From: Saccoglossus kowalevskii
Taxonomy: Eukaryota; Hemichordata; Enteropneusta; Harrimaniidae
Assembly (NCBI RefSeq): GCF_000003605.2
Contig: NW_003151760.1
Coordinates: forward strand, 162,330-193,502
Length of the DNA stretch: 31,173 bases
Direction: 5' to 3'
Part shown: positions 30,967 through 31,173 of the stretch, piece after piece
Numbering within the stretch: the stretch's first letter is position 1
Layout: each line of letters starts with the position of its first letter
Translations under genes and position numbers: made by a program
The notes under the pieces: model-generated
Database searches by the model: none
What the model was told of the DNA's origin: nothing
What the model saw: only the letters and a program-made list of their open reading frames with translations

Positions 30967-31173
30967 CGTAACTTTTTTCGTCAAGCCGTTTGAGAAAACC
31001 GCTGAACGGAATGGTCTGATAATGCTCTATACTGGTAGTCCTCTAATGTGAACTGGTGCAACATGCTTTCAGAATTTCGATTGGTCAATTAGTTTGGCAG
31101 CCATATTGGATTGAAATAAAACCGGAAGTGGCTGTTTGACCACTTTCTGAGGGTCTAGGCGTCTAGATTTTTT

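Larger units (their letters stand above)
30850..31173. repeat. Probable dispersed repeat with G+C-rich hairpin head and CTTT tract
   Basis: A 30-nt hairpin (30889-30918) leads a segment that continues through a CTTT microsatellite into moderately G+C-rich sequence to the window end. The change of composition, the hairpin and the tract suggest the end of a multi-copy element, truncated here by the window. From memory, similar hairpin-plus-pyrimidine repeats occur in marine invertebrate genomes, but I cannot verify this. The overlapping ORFs on both strands (30700-30993) translate low-complexity sequence and are not genes. Confidence 0.45.

Noticed and set aside
30700-30993. Overlapping ORFs on both strands rich in Lys/Glu/Arg or Phe/Leu/Ser
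   Set aside because: They translate the CTTT microsatellite and G+C-rich hairpin; low-complexity artefacts.

Overview
This window looks like AT-rich, gene-poor intergenic and intronic DNA from an animal nuclear genome. There is no bacterial or viral gene organisation. The longest open frames run only 60 to 141 codons, splice-site-like signals border several short open segments, and there are microsatellites, a satellite array and decayed transposable elements. A lophotrochozoan, most likely a mollusc, is my guess. It rests only on the look of the mariner, the LINE and the G+C-rich hairpin repeat at the right end, and no search was possible.

The firmest content is repetitive DNA. (1) A dead mariner element with both inverted ends and TA flanks lies at 22337-23537. 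Its transposase is broken by about five frameshifts, several stops and an internal deletion. (2) A 44-bp satellite of about 30 units lies at 24321-25615 and shows a higher-order order of variants. (3) A LINE reverse-transcriptase relic lies at about 8430-8790, with its conserved blocks readable across shifted frames. (4) A fold-back element with 116-bp arms lies at 16296-16942 and has a CA/TA microsatellite in its loop. (5) Two diverged direct copies of a 0.3-0.4 kb block lie at 9798-10110 and 11438-11866. (6) A short insertion with a perfect 12-bp target duplication lies at 7156-7277. (7) A G+C-rich hairpin repeat lies at about 30850-31173. A tRNA-derived SINE-like patch, an LTR-like patch and several small inverted or tandem repeats are weaker calls.

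No host gene can be recognised by family. I list candidate exons where an open frame coincides with a good splice acceptor or donor, or with a strong start context. The more interesting are a possible two-exon 86-residue protein with a PCNA-binding-like C-terminus (17-979), a possible two-exon cysteine-rich 61-residue protein (15032-15331), terminal-exon candidates on the minus strand at 1281-1455, 11605-11770 and 20048-20273, and on the plus strand at 19271-19453 and 21078-21286. There is also a possible two-exon model, 23891-26315, whose intron would hold the satellite. A minus-strand promoter (inverted CCAAT plus TATA, with a 63-bp tandem duplication upstream) lies at 6081-6304 and faces exon-like segments carrying a broken C-x2-C ... 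H-C-x2-C zinc-finger-like pattern.

All host exon calls are hypotheses from reading frame and splice consensus alone. In a genome this AT-rich, open frames of 50 to 60 codons are expected by chance, so these calls carry low confidence. Nothing here links the candidate genes into a pathway.
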